Program-made: the position numbers and the translations under genes
Notes under the pieces: model-generated
Seen by the model: only the letters and a program-made list of their open reading frames with translations
Databases searched by the model: none
Told to the model about the DNA's origin: nothing
In this document: piece after piece, positions 8,255-15,828 of the stretch
How the letters are laid out: every line of letters begins with the position of its first letter
Numbering within the stretch: position 1 is the stretch's first letter
Assembly (NCBI RefSeq): GCF_026914305.1
Contig: NZ_CP113866.1
Location: forward strand, 814,183 to 878,182
DNA from: Caldicellulosiruptor acetigenus
GTDB lineage: Bacteria; Bacillota; Thermoanaerobacteria; Caldicellulosiruptorales; Caldicellulosiruptoraceae
Direction of reading: 5' to 3'
Length of the DNA: 64,000 nt

Positions 8255-9511
8255 TTATATATTTTCATCGTATCTAACAATAGATAAGACCTTTTCTACA
8301 ACAGAAATCTTTTCAAGCTGAGAAATCTTTTCTCTGAACTCACTTTCTTTCAACTCATGTGTCACAAACGCAAATTCGTTTGTGCCTATTGGTCTATGTG
8401 TGTTTACTATCATGCAGTCATTGAATATGAGAGAAACAGCATCTTTTGCCTTGGTGTAGTCTTTGTATTTGACTCTTACAAAGAATCTGCAGGATGTATT
8501 TTCAATGTCCACAACTTCAATGTCCCCTGAGATTGCCCATGTGTAGACATAAGACTTGTCAATGTGTTTAACAATGTCTATGATGTCGCCAACAACAGCG
8601 CTTGCTGTTGGAAGCTTTCCAGCACCTTGGCCATAGAACATCACATCACCAATTGCATCGCCTTTTACCAGAATTGCATTGAACACGTCATCCACGTTTG
8701 CAAACGGGCTTTTGTAAGATATCATAAGGGGCGAAACTCTTGCAAACACTCTTTTGTCATCAATCTTTTTGCTCATTGCAATGAGCTTTATTGTGCAGCC
8801 AAGCTCTTCAGCATACTCCATATCTTCTTTTGTTATCTTTGATATCCCTTCTGTGTAAATGCTTTCATAGTTTACATAATGAGAGTATGCAATAGATGAG
8901 AGGATTGCAATCTTTCTGCACGCGTCATGACCCTCTATATCATTGCTTGGGTTTCTTTCTGCGTATCCTTTTTCCTGAGCTTCTTTTAGAGCATCTTCAA
9001 ACGAAAGTGAATACTTTTTCATCTGAGTGAGAATATAGTTTGTTGTACCATTTAAAATTCCTGCGATCTCTGTAATTTGATTTCCTGCCAAGCAGTTTTG
9101 AAGAGGTCTTATAATGGGAATTCCTCCACCAACACTTGCTTCAAAAAAGTAGTTTATATTGTTTTCCTTTGCAATCTTCAAAAGTTCTGGGCCGTGCTTT
9201 GCAACAAGTTCCTTGTTGGATGTTACAACGTGTTTCCCGTTTAAAAGAAGCTTTTTTGTATAAGTGTATGCAGGTTCAAGCCCGCCTATTGTCTCAATAA
9301 CAATTGAAACTTCGGGGTCATTCAATATAATATCAAAGTCTTTTATCATCAAATCTTTTGCAGGATGATCAGGGAAATCGCGAATGTCAAGAATGTATTT
9401 TACCGATATTTCTTCTCCTGCTCTTTTTGCAATTGATGATGCATTTTTTGTTAAAACTTCCCATACACCTGAACCAACAACGCCAAATCCCATTATTGCA
9501 ACCTTTGCCAC
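8255..9511 (-). CDS. hom: Homoserine dehydrogenase
   Basis: This 418-aa NAD(P)H enzyme reduces aspartate semialdehyde to homoserine. The N-terminus has the Rossmann motif MGFGVVGSGV, then TSNKELVAKHG, the catalytic-region EASVGGGIPIIRPL, GILNGTTNYIL and the DIEGHDACRK loop. A C-terminal ACT domain (about 340-418) should mediate threonine inhibition. The start is GTG with GGGAGGG upstream. It is the second gene of the four-gene minus-strand operon. Confidence 0.95.
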   Translation of the reverse strand: MAKVAIMGFGVVGSGVWEVLTKNASSIAKRAGEEISVKYILDIRDFPDHPAKDLMIKDFDIILNDPEVSIVIETIGGLEPAYTYTKKLLLNGKHVVTSNKELVAKHGPELLKIAKENNINYFFEASVGGGIPIIRPLQNCLAGNQITEIAGILNGTTNYILTQMKKYSLSFEDALKEAQEKGYAERNPSNDIEGHDACRKIAILSSIAYSHYVNYESIYTEGISKITKEDMEYAEELGCTIKLIAMSKKIDDKRVFARVSPLMISYKSPFANVDDVFNAILVKGDAIGDVMFYGQGAGKLPTASAVVGDIIDIVKHIDKSYVYTWAISGDIEVVDIENTSCRFFVRVKYKDYTKAKDAVSLIFNDCMIVNTHRPIGTNEFAFVTHELKESEFREKISQLEKISVVEKVLSIVRYDENI

Positions 9512-9540
9512 TTCTGTTTCCCTCCCTTTTCAAAACCTTT

Positions 9541-9993
9541 TTAGTACTCTTCTCTTCCCAGAATCTCAATCTTTTTAACACCATCAACCTTTTCAATCTC
9601 AAGGATCAAATCTTTAACAGACTTTGTCATCCCCGATGTTCTGATAGAAATTGAGACAGTTGCAATTCCACCAAGAGGGATGTTTTGATTGATTGTAAGA
9701 ATGTTTGCATTTGTTTCAGAAATAATGTTTAATATCTTTGACAAAATCCCAGGGATGTCTTTTAAAACAAGAGCAAGAGTTATAATCTTGCCATGGGAAC
9801 TCTCAAAAAAGGGAAATATACAGTCTTTGTATTTGTAAAAAGCACTTCTTGAAATACCCACCATCTTTACAGCTTCATTTACAGCTTTCACTTCACCCTT
9901 TTCTAATAGTTCTTTTGCCTTGACAACTTTCAAAAAGACTTCTGGCAGAACACTTTCTTCAACTATATAGTACGTGGCATCTTTCTTTAGCAT
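9541..9993 (-). CDS. ACT-domain protein of the PheB/UPF0735 type
   Basis: This 150-aa protein has an N-terminal helix-turn-helix-like stretch (AVNEAVKMVGISRSAFYKYKD) and a C-terminal ACT domain (HGKIITLALVLKDIPGILSKIL...). This two-part layout is that of PheB-like ACT proteins, often placed first in homoserine operons. The likely role is amino-acid-responsive regulation of the operon it heads, inferred from position. The ATG has AGGTGAAC upstream, and the upstream gap to the divergent gene is only about 90 bases. Confidence 0.85.
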   Translation of the reverse strand: MLKKDATYYIVEESVLPEVFLKVVKAKELLEKGEVKAVNEAVKMVGISRSAFYKYKDCIFPFFESSHGKIITLALVLKDIPGILSKILNIISETNANILTINQNIPLGGIATVSISIRTSGMTKSVKDLILEIEKVDGVKKIEILGREEY

Positions 9994-10122
9994 AGCTACT
10001 GTTCACCTATAAAAGACAAATGTCTTTATGGAATGGATTTTAGCATATGTTTTTAAAAAATTCAAGTATAAAAAGAAAATTTGTATTGCATATTAAGTGG
10101 TAGAAAGGAGAATTTGGGCAAG

Positions 10123-10317
10123 ATGATAAGGCTTTCGGATATCATAACAAAATACAGTATACTGATGTTTCTTCTGAGTGGCATTTTGATATTTTTGCTT
10201 GACGTAAAGGAACTAAAATCTAAAAACTTGCAAAGAGAAATGAGACTTGCAAGAATAACTGGAATTTTACTTGTGTGTATTGGGGTTTTCATGTATATTA
10301 TAAAACTTTTTATATGA
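10123..10317 (+). CDS. Small two-helix membrane protein before the ger operon
   Basis: This 64-aa protein has two hydrophobic segments (YSILMFLLSGILIFLL and ITGILLVCIGVFMYIIK). ATG 10123 has AAAGGAG 12 bases upstream; TTG 10114 is an alternative start. It lies 15 bases before the gerA-like gene and is probably in the same operon. Small membrane proteins of this kind (GerD-like partners or receptor accessory subunits) can accompany germinant receptors, but the role here is inferred from position only. Confidence 0.6.
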   Translation: MIRLSDIITKYSILMFLLSGILIFLLDVKELKSKNLQREMRLARITGILLVCIGVFMYIIKLFI

Positions 10318-10332
10318 AAGTGGTGAAGAACC

Positions 10333-11925
10333 ATGGGTTTTATTGAAATAATAAAACACAGAAGAGAAAGGAAAAGAAGTTATCAGCAGAAAGAGACAAA
10401 AACATTTGTTGAAGCCCAGGATAAAATCTTTCCATCTATTGATGAAAACATCAAGTACGTGAAAGAACTGCTTGTTGACAACGATGACATTGTAATAAGA
10501 AGGTTTTTTGCAGGCAATGTAAAATGTGCAACCATCTTTGTTGACGGGCTTGTAAACAGAGAAATAATTGACAGGGATGTAATAAAACATCTTATGGTAG
10601 AGATACAGCTTTTTAAAGAGGAGATTTCTCAAAAAGATGCGTATAGCAAAATTCTAAATACTCTTCTTGCAACATCTGATATAAAAGAGGTTACAAGCTT
10701 TAAAGATGCTATTTTAGATCTTCTATGCGGAGAGACACTTCTTTTTGTTGATGGGACTGACAGGATAATAAGAGTTTCTACAAGAAGCTTTCCCAACAGA
10801 GGTATTCAACAGCCAATCTCAGAGAATGCTGTAAGAGGTCCGCGCGACAGTTTCAATGAAGTTGTGAGGTTTTCAACAGCACTTATTCGAAGAAGGGTAA
10901 GGGACACAAGGCTTAGGATAAAGAACATGAAAGTAGGCAGGCGTTCCCAGACAGATATATATCTTGTGTATATCGACGACATCGTCGACAGAGATGTTTT
11001 AAATGAGGTAAAACAGAGGCTTTCAAAAATAGACATTGATGCTGTCATAGAAGCCGGGATGATAGAACAGCTAATTGAAGATGATATCTTTTGTCTATTT
11101 CCAACCATTCAGCACACAGAGAGGGTTGACACAGCAGTTGCCGCAATCTATGAAGGAAGAGTTGTGATTCTCTGTGACAATACAAACACAGCTTTGATTG
11201 TTCCGGCAACTCTTATGACACTCATCCAGCACGCAGAGGACTATTATGAAAGATGGCACATTGCAACGGTGATAAGAATCCTGAGGGTAATTGCAGCATT
11301 AATTGCTATGACGCTTCAGGGATTTTATATCTCTATATCATCATTTACACCCAGTATGATACCACCTGACTTAGGGCTTTTTATCGCAGCAACAAGAGAG
11401 GGTGTGCCAATTCCAGTGTTTGTTGAAGCGCTGTTTTTGGAGTTTATGCTTGAGCTTTTAAGAGAGGCTGGTTTGAGACTTCCAGGTCCAATCGGTCAGA
11501 CAATTGGGATTGTTGGTGGTCTTATAATAGGACAAGCTGCTGTTCAGGCGGGAATAATCTCACCTATAATGGTCATACTTGTTGCAACAACTGCAATTGC
11601 TTCATTTGCCATCCCTGCTTACAACTTTTCTATATCGCTCAGACTCTTAAAATTTATCTATATTGTTGTATGTGCAGCTTTGGGGCTTTATGGGTTTATT
11701 TTGCTAAGTCTTATTATTCTTAGCAATCTTGTAAAACTCAAAAGTTTTGGCGTGCCAATTTTATCACCTTTTGTTTCATTTGAGATAATGGACTACAAAG
11801 ACACTGTGGTAAGGCTTCCGACAAGGTATTTGTGGGCAAGACCAATATTTGCATCAACTTACCAGAAAATAAGAATGATGTATGAAAGAAATACTCTTCC
11901 AAGTTCGGCAGGTGATAGCAAATGA
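10333..11925 (+). CDS. Spore germination protein, GerA-type receptor A subunit
   Basis: This 530-aa protein has the GerA architecture: an N-terminal cytosolic region (1-290, with DIVIRRFFAG, DGTDRIIRVSTRSFPNRG and SRSFNEVVR-like GPRDSFNEVVRFSTALIRRR), then a cluster of 5-6 membrane helices (about 300-470), with PGPIGQTIGIVGGLIIGQAAV as the most typical stretch. It is the A subunit of an inner-spore-membrane germinant receptor. The next two genes overlap or abut it and encode the B and C subunits. The ligand is unknown; no promoter specific to sigma-G could be assigned with confidence. Confidence 0.93.
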   Translation: MGFIEIIKHRRERKRSYQQKETKTFVEAQDKIFPSIDENIKYVKELLVDNDDIVIRRFFAGNVKCATIFVDGLVNREIIDRDVIKHLMVEIQLFKEEISQKDAYSKILNTLLATSDIKEVTSFKDAILDLLCGETLLFVDGTDRIIRVSTRSFPNRGIQQPISENAVRGPRDSFNEVVRFSTALIRRRVRDTRLRIKNMKVGRRSQTDIYLVYIDDIVDRDVLNEVKQRLSKIDIDAVIEAGMIEQLIEDDIFCLFPTIQHTERVDTAVAAIYEGRVVILCDNTNTALIVPATLMTLIQHAEDYYERWHIATVIRILRVIAALIAMTLQGFYISISSFTPSMIPPDLGLFIAATREGVPIPVFVEALFLEFMLELLREAGLRLPGPIGQTIGIVGGLIIGQAAVQAGIISPIMVILVATTAIASFAIPAYNFSISLRLLKFIYIVVCAALGLYGFILLSLIILSNLVKLKSFGVPILSPFVSFEIMDYKDTVVRLPTRYLWARPIFASTYQKIRMMYERNTLPSSAGDSK

Positions 11926-13022
11926 CTATAAACGACAATGATAAGATTTCAAGTTTTCAGTGTTTTGTGTTGTTTGTTTCTGTAATGATAGGAATAGGAA
12001 TAATGTTCATGCCTGCATCTGTTGCAAAAACTACTGAGCAAAACGGGTGGCTTGCGGTGCTGCTTGGTGGGATGCTATCTTTTGCAGTATTTCTTTTAAT
12101 ATCTAAAATTACAATGTCAAATCCAGATGTCACTTTCATTGAACTTTTGAATGATGCGTTTGGCAAGATTTTAGGTATTTTCTTTTCGCTTATATATGTC
12201 CTATACTTTATCATCTTTTCGGCATTTGAAACAAGACTGATAGCAGAGACTGCAAAAGAGTTTTTGTTCAACCTCACACCAAATGAAGTTTTGATAATTA
12301 CATTTCTTCTCACATGTGCGTATATCTCCAGATATGGGATTGAGGTTATAGCAAGGATATGTGAGATATTGATGCCAGGAATTGTTGTAATTATTGTAGT
12401 TTTAAGTTTTTTTGTGTATCAGCGGCTTGATTTTTCAAACCTTCTTCCCATTTTGAACATTCCTTTTTTAAAACTGATTCAGGGGATTGGGACAACAATA
12501 TTTAGTTTTCTGGGATTTGAGGCATTCCTGTTTTTCATGCCTTATATAAGAAGAAAAGACAAGCTTATAAAAAGTGCGTTGTTCGGGTTTTTGGTCACAG
12601 TTTTGCTCTATGAAGTGATAATAATATTTGCAACAGCTGATTTTGGGGCAAAAGAGATGCAGACAATGATCTGGCCAACCTTGAACCTTTTTAGGGATGT
12701 GACAGTTTTGGAGGTTGTAATTGAAAGACCAGAGAGCATAATTGTTGCCCTGTGGATGATAACAACCTATACAACGGAGATTATTTTCTTGATGACAACA
12801 GGCTTGATTTTGGCGAGGATTTTCAACACCAAGGAGCACAACTTCTTTGTATTTTCACAGCTTCCTTTCATTTACATTCTTTCTTTGATCCCTCAAAATA
12901 TATCTGAGACACAGAAGCTTATGGACTATTTTAGCTACTTTTTTGCAACCTTTGTTGTTTTATTTTTGCCGCTTGTCACCTACACTGTCCTTTCTATTAA
13001 AAAGAAGGTGAAAAAGACATGA
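11922..13022 (+). CDS. Spore germination protein, GerB-type permease subunit
   Basis: This 366-aa protein has ten predicted membrane helices and belongs to the GerAB family of the amino acid permease superfamily. Characteristic are the first helix VSVMIGIGIMFMP and FSFLGFEAFLFFMPYI in the middle. It overlaps the A-subunit stop (ATGA, 11922-11925) and the C-subunit start (13019-13022), so all three should be made in fixed ratio. It probably binds the germinant, as is known for GerAB proteins. Confidence 0.93.
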   Translation: MTINDNDKISSFQCFVLFVSVMIGIGIMFMPASVAKTTEQNGWLAVLLGGMLSFAVFLLISKITMSNPDVTFIELLNDAFGKILGIFFSLIYVLYFIIFSAFETRLIAETAKEFLFNLTPNEVLIITFLLTCAYISRYGIEVIARICEILMPGIVVIIVVLSFFVYQRLDFSNLLPILNIPFLKLIQGIGTTIFSFLGFEAFLFFMPYIRRKDKLIKSALFGFLVTVLLYEVIIIFATADFGAKEMQTMIWPTLNLFRDVTVLEVVIERPESIIVALWMITTYTTEIIFLMTTGLILARIFNTKEHNFFVFSQLPFIYILSLIPQNISETQKLMDYFSYFFATFVVLFLPLVTYTVLSIKKKVKKT

Positions 13023-14314
13023 AGCCAAAAAAAAGAGCATTTTTAGCAATTTTAATAGTTTTCCTTGCATTTCTGTTATCAGGTTGCTGGGACAGGGTTG
13101 AGATAGAAGACAGAGGCTATATTCTTGCCCTTGGTGTTGACAAGTATGACCCGAGTGATTTGAACAAGTATGAAACCAGAGAGTATATTGACCTTGACAG
13201 AAAAACTCAGAAATTTTCTCCTGAACAACAAAAACCTGATATCAAGACAGACCAGAAAGGGATTGACCCACAGACAAAAAGAAAGGTAAAACCACCTCTT
13301 CCAAGCAGCAAAAATGAATACAAGTTTGCAGTGACAGTGCTTTTCCCAAACCTCAGAACCATAGGGAAGGATTCAAAGCCGGACGAGCAGATGAGATTTT
13401 TGTTTGTAAGACCCACAAATAATGTAATAGGCATCCGAAACTACCTTGAAAGAGAGATAAACAAAAGGCTGTATTATGGGTATTTAAAGGTTGTTGTGTT
13501 GGGAAGAGATTTAGTAGAAGAGCCAGGTTATGTGAGAGAGGTTTTGGATGCTCTCAACAGAGAAAGTGATATTCCTCAAAACACATTTTTGCTTGTGTCA
13601 GAGACAACAGCAAGAGATATTCTAAACACCATGCCTCTTGTTCAGCCTGTGACTGGCATTCATCTTTTTGAGATATCAAAAAATGCATCAATTTATGGAA
13701 GAATAATTGATACACCTTTAAGCCAGGTTGTAAATAGTTTTATAAATTCAAACTGCGCAGTTATATCGAGGGTGGAACCTGGGGTTGAAACCTTGAAAGT
13801 AGCTGGTGCTGCTGTGTTTAAGAATTTCAGGTTTGTTGGCTGGCTGGATGAAAAGCAACTTCAAATCTATAAGCTTCTCATGGGCAAGGCAAAACACACC
13901 TTTATTAACGATTTGAAATACAAGTCCACGTATGTTCCATTTATTACCACAGAGATTCAGACCAAAAAGAAAATAAAAAGCGAAAAAGGAAGATTAAAGA
14001 TTGTTTACAATCTGAGGATAGAAGGGGAGGTTATTGAGTTTGTGTTCAAAAGTGGGTACAAAGTCTTGAATGACCCTATGAGAAAGTATATTCAAAGTGA
14101 GCTAAATAAAATTATAAAGAAAAGAGCAGATGATCTTATTTATCTTTTGAAGTACCGATACAACGCCGATGTTTTGGGAATTGGGGATTTTATTTCAAAG
14201 CACAGACCAAAAGATTGGGAAAAGCTCAAGAAAAACTGGGATGATGAGTTCAAGAAAATAGATATAGAGGTTGTAACAGATGTAAGGCTAAGACGAAGCG
14301 GGACAATTTACTGA
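13019..14314 (+). CDS. Spore germination lipoprotein, GerC-type subunit
   Basis: This 431-aa protein has a lipoprotein signal (LLSGCWDRVEIEDRGYIL) with the lipobox cysteine at about residue 23; the CWDRxEIE start is the hallmark of GerAC proteins. There is an unusual insertion between about residues 45 and 105, rich in K, P and D, before the FAVTVLFPNLR segment. It is longer than most GerAC proteins (about 370-400 aa), probably because of that insert. It completes the A-B-C receptor operon. Confidence 0.92.
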   Translation: MKPKKRAFLAILIVFLAFLLSGCWDRVEIEDRGYILALGVDKYDPSDLNKYETREYIDLDRKTQKFSPEQQKPDIKTDQKGIDPQTKRKVKPPLPSSKNEYKFAVTVLFPNLRTIGKDSKPDEQMRFLFVRPTNNVIGIRNYLEREINKRLYYGYLKVVVLGRDLVEEPGYVREVLDALNRESDIPQNTFLLVSETTARDILNTMPLVQPVTGIHLFEISKNASIYGRIIDTPLSQVVNSFINSNCAVISRVEPGVETLKVAGAAVFKNFRFVGWLDEKQLQIYKLLMGKAKHTFINDLKYKSTYVPFITTEIQTKKKIKSEKGRLKIVYNLRIEGEVIEFVFKSGYKVLNDPMRKYIQSELNKIIKKRADDLIYLLKYRYNADVLGIGDFISKHRPKDWEKLKKNWDDEFKKIDIEVVTDVRLRRSGTIY

Positions 14315-14400
14315 AAAGGTTTTTCAGTATTTTTTATGTATAAATCTTGTTTTTTGAGTGAATGCTAAAAATAGAAATACTTTTGAGAGGAAAAGGGAGA

Positions 14401-15093
14401 ATGGTGCAAAAAATTCGACTTTCCAGAGCATACATTTTAGCAGCAGTTTTATCACTTTTGAGTTTTATTATGATTTACGAGTTTTTAAATTTCAAGCAGA
14501 TAGATGCTCTGCAAAAAGACTTGTCTGCCTCGGTTGTGAGACTTCATGTCATAGCAAATAGTAATTCAAAAGAGGACCAAGAGCTAAAACTTTATGTTAG
14601 AAACAAGCTTATGGAGTTTCTATCGCAAAACATAGATTATTCAAGAGGAAAGTTGCACGTTTTAAAAGAGATTGCTGATAAAAAATCCCAAATAGAATGT
14701 TATCTCAATCAAGCTTTAAAAGAAAAAAGAAAATCCTATGAGGTGAAGGTGGCTATTCAAAGGGATTTGTTTCCAAACAGGGTTTATAGCAATTTCCTTT
14801 TCCCATCAGGTATATATGACTGTGTTAAGGTTTTCATAGGCGATGGTAAAGGGAGAAACTGGTGGTGTGTTATATTTCCGCCACTTTGCATAGTAGATGA
14901 GGCAAAGCTTGAACTTCCAGCTGAGGCAAAAAAAGAGCTCAAAAGTTCACTTTCCAAAAAAGAGTATTTGATTGCAACAAGTTATGGCAGCATAGACAAG
15001 ATGCCTGTAAAGTTGAGACTCAAGATATATGAGATTTTGAAAACAAAATTTTATAAAGAGGCGTGGTTTAAACGTATTTTCAGGAGTATATAG
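14401..15093 (+). CDS. spoIIR: Stage II sporulation protein R
   Basis: This is about 230 aa from ATG 14401; an upstream ATG at 14362 would add 13 residues but has a weaker ribosome site. There is an N-terminal signal anchor (AYILAAVLSLLSFIMIYEF). The family signature VRLHVIANSNSKEDQELKL follows, then the conserved GxGxNWWCVIFPPLC segment (GKGRNWWCVIFPPLCIVD). SpoIIR is made in the forespore and triggers SpoIIGA to process pro-sigma-E in the mother cell. It lies just after the ger operon and before a strong terminator. Confidence 0.92.
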   Translation: MVQKIRLSRAYILAAVLSLLSFIMIYEFLNFKQIDALQKDLSASVVRLHVIANSNSKEDQELKLYVRNKLMEFLSQNIDYSRGKLHVLKEIADKKSQIECYLNQALKEKRKSYEVKVAIQRDLFPNRVYSNFLFPSGIYDCVKVFIGDGKGRNWWCVIFPPLCIVDEAKLELPAEAKKELKSSLSKKEYLIATSYGSIDKMPVKLRLKIYEILKTKFYKEAWFKRIFRSI

Positions 15094-15126
15094 GGCCGCA
15101 ATTACATTTTGAGAAAACTTTAAAAT

Positions 15127-15179
15127 GCTCTTTTAGCAAAGCTTTTTGTAAGCTTGCTGAAAGAGCTTTTTATTTTTTT
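15127..15179 (+). terminator. Terminator after spoIIR
   Basis: A long imperfect stem in which GCTCTTTTAGC...AAGCTT pairs with AAGCTTGCTGAAAGAGC is followed by TTTTTATTTTTTT. Confidence 0.85.
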
Positions 15180-15207
15180 GACATTTAGAGTATTTAAAAG
15201 TTATAGT
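15178..15207 (+). promoter_or_regulatory. Sigma-A-type promoter for apt-relA
   Basis: TTGACA at 15178-15183 and TATAGT at 15202-15207 are separated by 18 bases and lie about 60 bases upstream of apt. The -35 overlaps the T-run of the preceding terminator. Confidence 0.7.
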
Positions 15208-15269
15208 CTTTTTTGATATACTTAATAACGTAATAATCAAAAATCTTAAAGTAATAGGAGGAAGATTTA

Positions 15270-15797
15270 ATGAACCTGAAAGAGAAATTCAGACACGTTT
15301 TGAATTTTCCCAAAGAGGGTATAGATTTTATTGATATAACAACAGTTTTGCAGGACAAGGACGCATTCAAATACGCTATAGACTCTCTTGTAGATTTGGT
15401 CAAAGACCTTGACTTTGAACTTATTGTCGGGCCAGAATCGAGAGGGTTTATATTTGGCGCACCTGTTGCGTATGTGCTGAACAAAGGTCTTGTTCTTGTC
15501 AGAAAGAAAGGCAAGCTTCCTTACAAGACAGTCTCTGTTGAATACGAGCTTGAATATGGGAAAGATGTGCTTGAGATGCACATTGATGCTATAAAACCTG
15601 GTCAGAAGGTTGTGATAATCGACGACCTTTTGGCAACAGGGGGTACAACACTTTCAAACATAAAGCTTGTTGAGAAACTTGGTGGTGAGGTTGTGGGTAT
15701 TGCATACCTTGTTGAACTCACATACCTCAACGGAAGAGAGAATTTAAAAGGTTACGATGTCAGGTCTGTTGTACAGTTTGAATCTTCTTTGATATAA
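15270..15797 (+). CDS. apt: Adenine phosphoribosyltransferase
   Basis: Apt (175 aa, typical length) salvages adenine to AMP with PRPP. The hallmark PRPP-binding loop VVIIDDLLATGGTT is at about residues 114-127, with the N-terminal FPKEGIDFIDITT and VGPESRGFIFGAPVAY segments. GGAGGA lies upstream of the ATG. It is followed at 31 bases by relA; the apt-relA order is common in Firmicutes and links purine salvage to (p)ppGpp metabolism. Confidence 0.97.
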   Translation: MNLKEKFRHVLNFPKEGIDFIDITTVLQDKDAFKYAIDSLVDLVKDLDFELIVGPESRGFIFGAPVAYVLNKGLVLVRKKGKLPYKTVSVEYELEYGKDVLEMHIDAIKPGQKVVIIDDLLATGGTTLSNIKLVEKLGGEVVGIAYLVELTYLNGRENLKGYDVRSVVQFESSLI

Positions 15798-15803
15798 AAC
15801 AAG

Positions 15804-15823
15804 TGGACCTAAAGAGAGGTCCA
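15804..15823 (+). promoter_or_regulatory. Hairpin covering the relA ribosome-binding region
   Basis: TGGACCT (15804-15810) pairs perfectly with AGGTCCA (15817-15823) across a six-base loop AAAGAG. The likely Shine-Dalgarno sequence of relA (AGAGAGG, 15813-15819) lies in the loop and 3' arm, so folding would block it. Confidence 0.5.
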
Positions 15824-15828
15824 TCGAG

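Noticed and set aside
10062-10632. Overlapping minus-strand frames opposite the ger operon.
   Set aside because: They are shadows of the plus-strand coding frames, without ribosome sites or family resemblance.
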